Position numbers and translations under genes: made by a program. From assembly GCF_036588685.1 (NCBI RefSeq), contig NC_086382.1:59786987-59850986 (forward strand): DNA of 64,000 nt, read 5' to 3'. The stretch's first letter is position 1, and the number at the start of each line of letters is the position of its first letter. Source of the DNA: Mytilus trossulus (Eukaryota; Mollusca; Bivalvia; Mytilida; Mytilidae). The notes under the pieces were generated by a model that saw nothing but the letters and a program-made list of their open reading frames with translations, was not told where the DNA came from and did not search any database. Positions 26,701 to 41,700 of this stretch are shown piece by piece.

Positions 26701-29700
26701 TTATAAGCCAAAAATTGCATTTTACCCCTATGTTCTATTTTTAGCCATGGCGGCCATCTTGGTTGGTTGGCCGGGTAACAAAACACACATTTTAATATAG
26801 ATACATCAATGATGATAGTGGCCAAGTTTGGTTTAATTTGGCCTAGTAGTATCAGAGGAGAAGGTTTTTGTAACAGATTACTAAGATTTACGAAAAATGG
26901 TTAAAAATTGAATATAAAGGGCAACAACTCCTAAAAGGGTAAACTGATCATTTCAGTCATGTAGATTTATTTGTAAATCTTACTTTGCTGAATATAATTA
27001 CTGTTTACAGTTTATCTTTATCTATAATAATATTCAAGATAATAACCAAAACAGTAATATTTCCATAAAATTACCAATTTAGTGGCAGCAACTCATCAAC
27101 GGGTTGTCTGATTCATCTAAAAATTTCAGGGCAGATAGATCTTGACCAGATGAACAATTTTACCCAATACATCAATGATGTGGCTAAGTTTGGTTTAATT
27201 TGGCCCAGTAGTTTCAGAGGAGAATATTTTTGTAAAAGTTAACGACGACGGACGACGACGGCGACGGACGACGACGACGGACGACGGACGCCGGACGCCA
27301 AGTGATGAGAAAAGCTCACTTGGCCTTTTGGCCAGGTGAGCTAAAAACTAAAACAAATAGCCAAATTCATCTAATGTCAACTTTGCCTGTAAATGAGTCT
27401 TAACAGTGTTATGGGACTTGCATATATGTACTTGCATATTTCTGGATGAATTAATGTTGGCTAGAACGATTAAGCATAAACTTCTCACAAAATTAATAAT
27501 TGGCCTCAAAAAGCTGTCTTGAAAGCGGTTTTTTAATCGAAAAGTTGCTCTTATTTCTTTTTTTTTCAAAATGTTTTTATTTTTTCGCAACAAAAATTGA
27601 AAGTTATATGTAGTATTCATCAAAGAAACCTTTACTGTTTTGGAAAATATGTAATTTATCTGATGTCGCTATAGGGAACCACAGGGAGAAAACTTTGTTT
27701 ATGCTGTTCGTTTGTTTTTTGCAATTATGTATTTTAGCACTTTGAAGTCATAGAGAAATTATTATAATGACAGAAGACAAAATATTTTGATAATGACATC
27801 TATCTGAGTAATGGTGTATGTAATGGTGAATGTTGTGTTATTGGTTAGTTTAAAAAATGTTTTATATTTCCGATTGAATATGCAACACATAATGTCTTAA
27901 CATAATTTTTTCATCGTTTTAGAAATTTAGAATAGACCTCTCCCTCCACAGACAAAATTACTAACCCACATAAACATTGAAAAAAGCTGATTCAAGTTAA
28001 CCATATGCAATAAAACAATCAATTATGTCATCTTACAAATATATTAAAAAAAAAACACGCAATATTACGACGAGAAAGACGCCGCTGATAATGCTTATGA
28101 TTAAAGTTACATAGAAAAATAAAAAACATGTAATAGTATTCAAGTTATATGTATTAAAATGTGCATGACACTGTAGATATGCATTGAAAAAGTAAATGTA
28201 AAAGCAGAAACGAACAAAATCTTTCGTCTCTCATTAACTATTCAAGCAAATACAACATTAATTTAAAGATGCATAAAACACTTTGTACTTACGTCATGAA
28301 AAACATTATTTTCGATAATAGCACTGGAAAATTGGTCATCTAGCATAATACCTCTGACGTCAGCACCTGGTACCAGTCGTTTAATATCATGGAAATGGTT
28401 GTTTCGAATAATGTTTCCTCTCAGAAAAAAATAAACCCTTTTGAGAAATATGACCGTAAGAGATCAAATTAATAGCAAAATTCAAGATATGTTATAGATT
28501 AATTGTTCTTTTTTCTCAAAGTCTACAATGTTTACGGAACATTCGTTAATGTGACGTGACATGGTATACCGATACAATTAGTTATCAAATGTAGGCTTAT
28601 AATTTGATATATTTATGATGATTTTATTGATACGCAAGACGCGCGTTTCGTCTAAATAACACTCATCTGTAACGCTCAGATAGTTAAAAAAGCCAAACAA
28701 GTTTAAAATTAAAGAGTATTGAAGACAATGTCAGATACAGCTAGGGTAATATTTGCCTAGGATACGAAAATCCTTAGCATACCGAATAATGTATACTTTT
28801 GCAAACAGTAAATCAATATAAATGACCATATAATTGATATTCATGTCAACACCGAAGTGCTGACTACTGGGCTGGTGATACTCTCGGGGCCAAAACGTCC
28901 ACCAGCAGTGCCATCGGTAGAGTTGTGTAAATAGATAAAAAAAAAAAAAGGTACAGGCTTATAATTTGATACACCAAACGTGCGTTTCGACTACGTTACT
29001 CATCAATGAAGATCAATCAAAATACTAGGAAAGCCAAACAAGTATATAGTTGAAGAACATTGAGGACCGAAATAACCCAAAAGTTGTTCCAAATATGGCT
29101 AAGATAAAATATGCCTGGGATAAGAAAATCACAAGTATTTCGAATAATAAAATATGAAAAGCTTTCAAATAGTCAAGTAGAAAATGAAATTGTGTTATAC
29201 TTTTCGTGTACAATAAAATAACATCAATTGACAGTTATAGTCGTAAAAAGAATTTAATAATAATTTGAAATCAATCAGGATGCTTCTGTATTTGTAAGTA
29301 TAAGTTACTTCCAAAAGTTATAAATTATCTATAAAATTATACATAAGATCGAAAAGTTACATTGCATTTCTATATCAACATTCAAAATTTGATAATTCCT
29401 TTAAAAATTTAGAATGTTGTTATAAAGTCTTGCGATCTAAGAATGTCCCCTATTATTTTAACCAAACTGAAACCATGTTAATTAAACATTTTTGAAAAAC
29501 TTATCAAAAATATGTTTAGTATGATTAACGAGTGCACTACAATGTGTGAAATAGAGGCGGGAATAAGTCGAAGACAAACTAATCACCCCATGGCAAAAAT
29601 GAATAACGACAAAGTGTCCAACAACAGCTTACAAAACACAACACCGACCACGCCAAAACCGGGATGTTCCCATGCTCTGGAAGGGTAAGAAAAGTGTGCT

Positions 29701-32700
29701 CAAACTGTGACACCGTTCCATTTACGCATATGGTATATACGTTAATACGTGTTATCTGGTGAATAGGATGCATACAAAAGCGGATTGGTAATTGACTCTT
29801 TACTAACACTAGGAAACCATACACTATGCAAACCCTAAGTCATGTAAGTTTTTTCTTACTCTCAAACTTGACCGAATGTGATTTTGAATTGAAATAATTC
29901 TTTAGGACAAAAGATCTGCAATACTGTTGTATTTAGAAGCAACACACGTACAGACATTTTGAAATGAAAAAAGCAAAATACACTTTTAAAAAAATAAAAG
30001 TAAACTGTATCCTTTTGATATTTCATCAGGAAACACCTTTTGAGTCAAAGATTAAAACGTTGATTTTGCACAATTTGCATTGTGAAAAAATAGTTAGACC
30101 TTGTAAATTAATACAACTTTAACTTACCGCAGCCCAGTCACGACCAGTCATCATTCCTCCACAATCACTTGCCTCTAGACACATTTTAGATATATGATTA
30201 TATTCAAATAAATGATCATTTTCCTGCCAAAAAAATCATAAAATGTAAAAACATAATAAGAAATAAAAGAATTCGTCAAATAAGTAGCAGTTTTGACCAA
30301 CTGTCATTATTAGTTGTTATTCGCTGCAGTAGGCCCTGCTAACCAAATTATATCCACTGTTTTATTCTATCTTATTGTCCCTTTAACATGTTTTACTCCA
30401 CACCCTTGTGTAGCTGTTCCGTTTCTTTTATCTATATGTACCGCGCTTTGTATACTGTTGTTGTCTTTGTTTTGTACGATTAGGTATAGTGTAGACGGTT
30501 AGTATAGTATGGTGTACAGTTCAATGGTTTTTTGGTTATTGCTGCTAATGGAAATAATAATATCACATTTAACATACATTGCTCGTAGGTTTAAAACCGA
30601 AATAGCTACTATAGATTATCTAATGACTTTTATCCCTTTGAATTACAAAATATATGTAAACTTGTCGACTTGGGACAGTAGTGAGAGGGTTAGCGCTATA
30701 AAACCAGGTTTAATCCACTATCTTTTACAATTGAAAATGCCTGTACCAAGTCGGGAATATGACAGTTCTTGTCCATTAGTTTTTGATGCGTGTTTTTATT
30801 TGAACTTGCCATTTGATTATGGACTTTCCGAATTGATTTTCCACTAAGTTCAGTATTTTTGTGATTTTACTTTTTATATAGATATTGGCATGTTGCATAG
30901 ATGCTTTTATTCATGTTAGAGACTAATGGTAACCTCGAAATATTCTTTTATGCCTGGTGATTTCTGTTTCATTAATGTAAGAAAAGCTACATTTGTTTTC
31001 TTTTGATTATTAACAAAACATGCCTACGATGTATACATTGTGAAACTTGTGAAAAAACGGGCTTCAAAATGTGCACTCTTGAAGCTTTTTGTTTTTTAAA
31101 TACTGCTGTATGTTGCGATTAACATATAATTGACATACTCGCCAATGTATTCCTGTATATGAACCTCTGTATAAAATGTTATGGTGAATATGGTTTCCAA
31201 CACCTCCACAATAAATTCCATCACTCCCGACATATCCGACCCGTCCGAAATTTTGTATGACATTATCGGACACTTCATTTCTTGATGGGGTTAATGTTTT
31301 TCGATCACCACCTATCAAAAACAAAAATATGTTGAGTTTTTTTTTATCTAATACTCCTTTTTGGTACAAATTATTTTTATCGACATGAGGCATATATAAA
31401 ATCAATATTCATAGTTATCCCGTCGAAATTTTCGCAATCAATAATCATTGAAAATTTTTTGAAATTCTTAACTGAAGTATAATTATAATTGATTATATTG
31501 ATGATAGTTATCAAAAGGTACCAGGATTATAATTTAGTACGCCAGACGCGCGTTTCGTCTACATAAGACTCATCAGTGACGCTCATATCAAAATACTTAT
31601 AAAGCCAAACAAATACAAAGTTGAAGAGCATTGAGGATCCAAAATTCCAAAAAGTTGTGCCAAATACGGCTAAGGTAATCTATGCCTGGGATAAGAAAAT
31701 CCTTAGTTTTTCAAAAAATTCAAAGTTTTGTATACAGGAAATTTATAAAAATTACCACATTATTGATATTCATGTCAACATCGAAGTGTTAACTACTGGG
31801 CTGGTGATACCCTCGAGGACGAAACGTCCACCAGCAGTGGCATCGACCCAGTGGTTTAAATAGTTATCAAAAGGTACCAGGATTATAATTTAGTACGCCA
31901 GACGCGCGTTTCGTCTACATAAGACTCATCAGTGACGCTCATATCAAAATACTTATAAAGCCAAACAATTACAAAGTTGAAGAGCATTAAGGATCCAAAA
32001 TTCCAAAAAGTTGTGCCAAATACGGCTAAGGTAATCTAATATGCCTGGGATAAGAAAATCCTTAGTTTTTAAAAAAGTTCAAAGTTTTGTATACAGGAAA
32101 TTTATAAAAATGACCACATTATTGATATTCATGTCAACACCGAAGTGTTGACTACTGGGCTGGTGATACCCTCGGGGACCTATTTGATTTGTCAATTTCT
32201 AATTGTCTGTTGTCATTTGATGTCATCAATTTCTCATTATTTGATGTCATTTGTTGACGTGCTTAGTGTTTTTCTTGTCAAAGTAGATATGCTATATACT
32301 GATCATCTGAACGAACTGGTAAAAAATCCAACCTAAAATAGAAATTCCCCCATCAGTATTCCGAATGTAGCACTGATTGATTTTAATATTGCTTCCTCTT
32401 GTGTTTATTCCGTATGAACCTGAAACAAAATTATACTGTTAATATAAAATAAAGCTATGCTGTGAACATTTGTTTAATTGATCAAGATAGGTATGGTACT
32501 TTGTAGGCATTCTTAGATTGCAAAACTTTATATGAACATAGATATCAGATAGTGTCACAATTTATAAAAGTATCAAGGTACGGTCTTCAACACGGAGCCT
32601 TGACTCACATCGAATTGCAAGCTTAAAAGAGCCCTAAAATTCATTAGTGTAAAACAATTCAAACGGGATAAACAACGGTCTAATCTATACAAAACAAACG

Positions 32701-35700
32701 AGAGATACTTATGAACAAACATCAACAAACGACAACCACCAAACATCAGGTTTCCATAACTAACGTTTTTTAGTAACAGTAAGCCTCACGAGTATATAAA
32801 AAATATTCATTTTTTCAAATTTAATAATATGACTCTAATTTAAAATAAAATAAAATAAGTGCGTCACTTGTGGATTAATGTATAAATAGAAATAATAAGA
32901 ATAAAAAATTAATTAAATCGATAATGGGCCGTATAAACTTACCTGTGTTCTGAATTTGTAGTTTCGACAGAGTTATTTTGCTGACTAGAGAGGCAAGTAT
33001 ACCATACTGTCGACATGCTTCGATTGAAAACCCTTCAAGGACAACATTTGCAGAAGAACTTGAAATTCTGTAATTTAAACAATGCCTTTTCAGTACACTA
33101 AGTAAATTAGATGTTCAAAATAATGTGGCAAACAATTTTACGATAAGAAAAATGTATTTATATTTGTGTGTCTCTTTAATATTGGTGATACTACACCAGT
33201 AGTTTGTCCACTGATGACCAACTTTTTTAAACTGATTTATATCTAAGTATAATCGCTTGCGTAGCATAAGAACTAAAGAAATATGATAATTTACTCCTGA
33301 GTATCTTAGTATGCGTTATAATTCAAAGTTTGCATACTATATGTTTCGCAATACCACAGACACCTGATTTGATGTCAAAATTACACAAATAACAGGTTGA
33401 ACTATGAGCTGGTTCCCTATTATGATACCACTGCTATAAGTTAACGGTATTCAGGGAGTTTTTGAGTGATAAATTTTTAGTCTTTGGGAAAGGTGCGTCC
33501 AAAATGTTATGATAACGAAATGGGGTTATACATGTCAAAATGCGACGTAAATAACTTACTCTAGACATGTAGGTACAATAGAAACATAAATCTTGTCAGT
33601 GTCTTTGTAAGGCACACTGTTACTCGGCCAGACATATAAAATACCACGCTCTCTATCTACATAGTATTCACCCTGCAAGTTAAGGAGTGCATAAAACAGA
33701 AGGGAAAAAAACAACATATGTTACGCCTTAAAATATAGCTGAACATCTACAATAACCATATTTACGTGTTCATGCACGTTCATGGTCTCTAATATTATAC
33801 AAAAGGTTTTCGTTAAGAATCACTTTGAATGAATAACTGACTTCATGTTCAAATTGCAGTTTAATTCCAGTTTAGTTATTCTTGTCGTGAGTATTTCAGA
33901 ACAACCGTATTGTTTCACATTTTAAAATTAACCGATCAATAATTTGATTAATCATCAAGAACTGTTCTAATCGTTGCATTGCACTGAGAGTATATATATA
34001 TATGTATATATGAAAGGTTTTTTTTTCAAGTTGTTTTCCACTCGCTTCTATATTTGTAATGCATTTATAGACTTTTTCTTTTTGTCGCTATATGTGTCAG
34101 CAATTGAAATAGTTTTAGACAAAGATGCACTACCCTTCTAATTAAAAAATAAATGGTACTCACGGGCTCATCAAGTTCGGACATCACATTAACAAATCTA
34201 AAGTAGCCACCTTGTTTCGAATTCCCACCCTTTGATAGGGCTGATGCATCATAGTATCCTAAAAATAAATAATATTTGCATATTAAACAATGGACACAGA
34301 TAAATTCATGACAAAATTGTGTTTTGGTGATGGTGATGTGTTTGTAGATCTTTATATACTGGACATTCTTGTTGCTACAATTATCTCTATCTATAATGAA
34401 CTTGGCCCAGTAATAACAGTTGAAAATATTTTCTTTAAAAATTTACAAAAATTTATGAAAATTGTTGAAAATTTATCAAAAAGGGCAATAACTCCTTATA
34501 GGGTTAATTGAAATTTTGGTCATGTTGACTTATTTGTAGATCTTATTTTATTGAACATTCCTGCTGTTTACAGTTTATCTCTATCTATAACATTCAAGTT
34601 AATAACCAAAATTTCCTTAAAATTACTTATTTGGGGGCAGCAACCCAACAACTGGTTGGGCCAGGTGAGATAAAAAGCAAAATTAAAATACATACGAGTA
34701 CACCACGTGAAAAAGTCAGTTAGACAAGTCAATTCAAATAAGTTGGATGGATACTACACTCAGCAGTTTTAGAAATGTCAGTAATTCATTCTGTTTGAAG
34801 TCATTGAAACATATCAGGAATAATACAATTGCAGATACGAAAATATTTCCTCTAACTCCGTGAAATCACCTAGTTTTATAAACCATCTTTTTAAGCAAAC
34901 TATAAAATGTTATTCTTGATTGAATATAAAAGTTTAAAAAAACAAAAGTTTTGGAAAGAACGTATGGAAAAGAACGTTCTGAAATTGTCTTTTGATTGAG
35001 TTAAGCCATTTCAATTGAAATTTTATAGTTTGTCATTCTATGTTGTGATGCTACACTATTGGTTCAGGTAAGGATGAAGGATATTGCAATGTACAAATCA
35101 AAACGTTTTAAACCCGCTGCATTTATTTTCAACTGTCCTAAGTAAGGAACCCGATGTTCAGTGTTGTTGATGACAGTAAACATTTGCTGAGAAAGTTGTT
35201 TCGATATAAAAAAAAAACACATACTAAAAAGACGAGGTCCAATTTGTCAGCCGTCATCACGTAAAATCGACAAATCAAAGAATTCAACTTTATATACAAC
35301 TAATATAGTACAAAGGTGTAGATTAAAAATTACATCACTCCAGGTCCTTTTGTTTTCCACGTAATTAATATTGCCAATAATTAAGAAGTTCCGGGTCGAG
35401 TCCGATACCGATACCAATAGTATATAGTCACCTGTTACCTATTACCTTATCTGTACGTTCCGCATCTGACAGGCGCACCACCAAACGGTGTATTCAGGAT
35501 TAATATGCTATATACACGGGTCATAATCACAGGGTTGACACTACTAAATTGTCAAATTGTTACCTATTGTAGTATTTTAATCAGTAAGACTTTCTAAGAG
35601 GTTAACAATACGAATACTAAAAATCTGGACTAAAAATAAGGCGTATAGGTACAGTTTTCAATTTGTCAGCGGGTATGACGTTAAACAGCGAATTAAAGAA

Positions 35701-38700
35701 TTCAACTTTATTTATAACTAATATAGAACAAATCTGTTGATTAAAAAATACTCCATTCCAGGCCCTTTTGTCACGTTTCTAAATAATTAATATTACCAAT
35801 AATTGATAAGTTCCAGTTCGACGGGTTCAAACAGAAAGATTTGAAAGCAGAGAAAACTGTGTATCTTAAAATCGGCATGACTTTATCAGATGACAATACT
35901 ATTACTAAAATAAGGCTTTCGCATAGTTATATACTTTAATTCAGTCACGGACCCGCGATATCACGGGTGTGCTCTAGTGTATACATAAATATCAGTCATG
36001 CAAATTACTAATGTTCACTCTGGTATTGTTAAGGTTTCCTTCTTTAACCAAATGAAACAATCATGACAGTTTCTCTTTGAATGTGCGCTTTAATATAGAC
36101 TTGTGAATGCGTCTGGTTTTGAAAATGTTGATTATTATGGATACCGTATACCTTTCTTTAGTCCGTATAATGGTGGTTTGGACAGTGTTATATTTTTATT
36201 TTTTGGATCAAGGTGTTGTACTTTGTAAGCTCGATCTGACCAACTCCAATACCTAAAACACACATCCTTTTGTCATAACTATGTTATATAATATGTATTG
36301 TCTTCTTATATATATATTATTTGTTGAGTGTGTGAACACGAATAGTATTTGTATGCATTTACCAAGTTGCTTACATCCAAATAGTCACATTTAATAGACT
36401 CTTCCACATCACATCTTTTATAGTTAAGATCTTTGTTGCTATTTTTGTTTTGTTTTCTTTATAATGTTTTCACGGTATTGTTTGTCTTTTTCCAGGGTAA
36501 CTTTAATTTGCTGTTTTCTTCGATTCGAGTTTTTTTCTCTGTATATTTTGTCTTTGTATACTCAGAAAATGATGAAATACATGTAATAATATCAGAGTCA
36601 AATCGTGTATGCTGCTACTCATAAAATATATCTGTAGTTTACAAATATTTCTTAACATTTCAAATGGTTTCCTATGTACTGTATATAGTATAATATATAG
36701 TTTCTTGTGTACAATTTGGAAATTAGTATGGCGTTCATTATCACTGAACTAGCATGTATTTGTTTAGGGGCCAGCTGAAGGACGCCTCCGGTGCGGGAAT
36801 TTCTTGCTACATTGAAGACCTGTTGGTGACCTTCTGTTGTTTTTAATATGTTCGGGTTGTTGTCTCTGTAACACATTCCCCATTTCCATTCTCAATTTTA
36901 TTGCAATTCGTCGTCAAAATCACAATTTGTAAATTTGTATGTTTGATCGTAATCTTTAAATTGGCTTTAAATCAATTAAAGAGTTAGTTCACAAATTTTA
37001 AATGTGATTCTACAATTATGTAGAGTATAAGATTCTATTTAAATTATGGTAACATCATCAAAATGGTATAGAATGTTACACTTCGCAATTTATTATTGAT
37101 TGCATAGCTAACTCTATTATAGTATACGAATTAAAACATTTAAATACCAGAAGCCATGAGCCCAAAGGTCATTTTCATGGTGCCACTGTTTAGGTTGGTC
37201 CGAATCATATGTGAAGGATTTCTTGTCACTATAAGTTGTGTTGATGTTGATATACCCCTAGATCAAAATATAATCTTATAGCTTTAATCACTCAGAAGTG
37301 TATTAATGTATAGATTTTTTAAATGAAACCACAAGTTGTATGCTTGCACGTGACTTATTTTAGATATTGTTTAGAACTGGTATGTTTTGCACAAAAAATC
37401 ATCTTCTGTAAAGAATTAAGGAGATTCTAGAAAAAGAAAGAGATTGAAACTCCATGTTTAAACAATCACCTACCACTAGTTTCTAACATTACAAATTATT
37501 TTAATACAATAAGTCCTATCTGAAAAATGAAGGACACAGGTGACAATTTTTTTTTCTACAGTGTCTTTTTTTCTCTTCAGAAATCGACATTTTCATTCCA
37601 ATGTCATGGTTTTTTATTTTTTTTTAAACTTGTATTAACGAATTTTCTATCTGTTTTAAGTGTTAATGATTCCAAGGGGTCGGAAAAATTAACAATTTGC
37701 ACGACCGGGCAGCAACAATCAAGGTCCGTGAAAGATCAAGTAATGTAATCTATATACAAATTTGTAATATTCTTTTCGTTTACAATAATTATTCAGTCGC
37801 GATTCCTCATAAAAAACTTTTTATATTTTTGATAAAATTGAGAATGAAAATGGGGAATGTGTCAAACATCATAAGGTCAACATCAAATACATACTAAAAC
37901 TTACTTTATTAGGATATCTAGCTAGTATTAATGGTTTGCCGTTCTCAAATACTTCTAATGCGGCTAGTCGTTTTATGTAATATCCATAATCTGTTAAAGT
38001 ACCAAGATTTGTAACGCCGACATCAGACAATCGTACTTGTAGTACCTAAACAGTTACCATTTGAAAAAATAAACATTAATGAATATGACTAATGTAGGTA
38101 GGAAATTAAACAAGCAAGAAAGTGTATCTAACTGAATCCCGATGGTGCAAAGGAGTCAAAATTAAAATTTCTACAATTTGTACATAGGCAGTGGCAGTCC
38201 AAATAATCATGACGTCTTGAAGAATGATGAAAATGCATAACATAATCATTATTACATCAGTCTTTCTATTCGGCGTTTAAACTGCACGTGCACTTGGTCG
38301 ATAGATTTTTTTAAAGATGATAAAATCGAAACAACATGGTTTGAAATGCCAACTAATAGAAAGAGAAGGAGATCACTTTAACCTAACGGCACAGCTACAT
38401 TTAATCAATGGAAATCTCAGAGGACAATATGCAGTCTTCAATAAAAGACAGGGTTCAATATGTTGTGTCAGGCTGTAAATCGTCCCTAGTCAAAAGAAGT
38501 AAATATAAATGTTTAAACAGTATCTACTATTAATATTCAATAATCAAAGGAAATAAAACCAATAAGATATAATAAACAACTTTTGATGAAGTTCCTGAAA
38601 CATTTTAAGTTTAGCAGTTTAAGATTCAATTCATTCGTCATTCAACTAAAACGTTTAATCCCGCTGCAAATGTTTGCACCTGTCCTAAGTCAGGAATCTG

Positions 38701-41700
38701 ATGTACAGTAGTTGTCGTTTGTTTATGTAATATATACGTGTTTCTCGTTTCTCGTTTTGTTTATATAGATTAGACCGTTGGTTTTCCCGTTTGAATGGTT
38801 TTACACTAGTAATTTTGGGGCCCTTTATAGCTTGTTGTTCGGTGTGAGCCAAGGCTCCGTGTTGAAGGCCGTACTTTAACCTATAATGGTTTAATTTTTA
38901 AATTGTTATTTGGATGGAGAGTTGTCTCATTGGCACTCACACCACATCTTCCTATATCTATATAAAACCAATATTCAAATATAACAGTATAAAAACTTTC
39001 ATTAAAAACATATTTAGTTCACGTATTTTGTTAATCATTTGTAAGTTACTTTATTCCTGGACGTAGAAGGTAATCTTTGTAAAGGCATGGACTCTGTAAC
39101 TCTTTTAAACGCCGACGACAGTATCCGTTTTCCTCCGGTCTGAAGAGTAATCATTATACAAGTATAAATTTTAAAAACTTAATAATGATAATAATAATTT
39201 TAAAAGACCATTTCCTGCAATAGATTTATAATAATGATGTAATATATCGATATATTTTAGCAATACGACTAGGCTGGACTACACGTATGTGTGGACTTTA
39301 ATTATGTAGTATGTTTTAGTAGAGGTAACCGGTGAGATCACGAATCACGTACGAATCACGAACGTATCACCTAATTTGCCGTATGACACGAAGTGGGATC
39401 ATTAATTTCAAGTAAGGATGCCTAACTGTTCATGAGTATCTCGCTTTGATTATAAGTGCATTTTGTATTGATTGATACGCGTACTGCCTGTTTTATTCTT
39501 TTTATTTTGTATGTCGTCGTCAGTCACGGAGCATTTTCTGGTGGGAATAGAGAGGGGTTATATTTTTTAGAACAAAATATTTTGATTCTGATTTTGGTAA
39601 AAAAATAATCCTGGCCAGCACCTAGAGTATGAAACGACCGTTTGATTTGTAAGGGGGGGCTGAAATAAAAAGGCAGGACAGACCATAAGGAAATCATAAA
39701 AAGATAAAAAGATAGGCTCTCTTACTTTTCATTATTGCAATTAAACTTGAACCTTTAAAAATAAGTAACAACTTTCGTTGAATGCAGTACCAAACTCTCC
39801 CAAACCACGCATCTCGCGTTGAAATTGTGACCAAAACATGAGTTAAGGGTCCGATCATTTAACTTGCATGGAAAAGGGGGGGGGGGTATTCTTTTAAATA
39901 AATAACTTGATTCCAAATTCTTAGAGACTGAACGAATAAAGAATGGCTAGAAATGGCAGAGACAAAAATAATTTCTGACGAGAAAATTGAACATGTCCTT
40001 CCTTGAACATGCCCTTCTCCCCGGTGCTTTGCTTTTGCGCCAATTGGCATTTCATTTGCGCCAAAAAAATCCTTCATTTGCGCCACAAACAATATTTCAT
40101 TTGTGCCAAAAATAGTGTTATTATACGGTAAAATGATACATGGGTAATAAATAATCTTGCGTGTAGCAGTTGATTTTTTTTCTAAAATAAATAATCTGAC
40201 TGGTCAAATCTGCCCGACCGGTCCCCACAGAATCAAATGATTGCCTCCTTATAACATCCTCAAAGATAGATGATCGACACCCGCTTTAACTGCGATATAA
40301 AATAATATATAGAAAAAAGACGGGGGGAATGGGGGTTGGGTATCTACATGTAACTGATTTATTTTTTATTATTGGTTGCAAATTTCTTGAAATGGACAGT
40401 GTCCCCTAGAGTCCCTTGAGACATTTGAGATTAACATGAAAAGGTGGCGCGGGGGAGGGGGAGGGGGTTCTTTTGGAAATAATATATTTTATTTTGATTT
40501 CTTAGGAAGAAAAAAATCTTATCTTTGATAATTACCACCAAAAAATAGTGTTAATTTTTTTTTTTAAATTGTAGCGCCGCATATTATTTTTTTCATGTTA
40601 AATGGTCGGTTCCTACTAGTTAAAATGTTTATTTTTGAACAAATATATATTCAATATCTTCTATATGTTTTTCTTTCAAACACATGCACCGTAATCAATT
40701 AATAGATTGTCCCCATGATTAAATCATGCTATCATTCCACGTGGCTATTAAAAGTGTAGAAGGTGACCACCACAGGTATACATTAATACGTACTGTTTCG
40801 TTTTGATCCGTACATAGGTACTTCCGGTATATAAGTTACAAATACATAGTCTTATACATCCATCCTTATACTTGAAAGCTCGTATTAAATCGTTGTTTTC
40901 TAATAAAGGGAACTTTGTGAGGTGTCAAGGGGTATTTAAGTCGATTATTCGATTTTAATAAACTTTACCCAATATGAAAATCACTGCTCCTAATACGTTC
41001 GTTCGTCATTATTCGTCGGTTCGTGATCTCACCGGTTACCTCTAGTATGACGTCCATTATCACTGAACTACATGTAGTACACATAACATGTTTGTTAAAG
41101 GGCAAGCTTAATCACGCCTCCGGATTTGGGATTTTTTTCGCTGTATTGAATACCCATTGGTGACCTTTGGTTGTTTGCTGCTCTTTTGTCGGGTTGTTGT
41201 CTCTTGTTATTCTCAATTATATTTTTTGCGAACCAAATGAAACTTTTCCACAGATCCATCTCTTATCGGTCAATCTATTTGAACTTTTTGTCAGTTCTAA
41301 TGGCCCATTCAATAAATACAACAGCTATTGTTCTCTGTTTATGTTATTCACTGGTAACCTTAAATTCTTTTAAGAGAAATATATCTTTTGATGAAAAAAC
41401 ATGTTTTACACTATAAAACAGCATGTAATTTTGTAGTTATTCAATATCAATAGCAAAGTTAAATCTGTTCAATATAAACAGAAGAAAGAATTTACTGCAT
41501 CAATGTATAAACCCGTTATTTAATAAAATGATATCACTAGGTGTCGCTATTGTAAAAGGAATTGCATTCCCTGCAGGAGCATTTGAGTTCATCGACCTTT
41601 TCGGTAGGGTTTGTGTTACTCAATCTTTGTTTTTTTGGTGTAGTGTTTTTTTTAATATATTTTGTTAGTTCTTCCCTTACTTTTTGGCCATGATAGTGTC

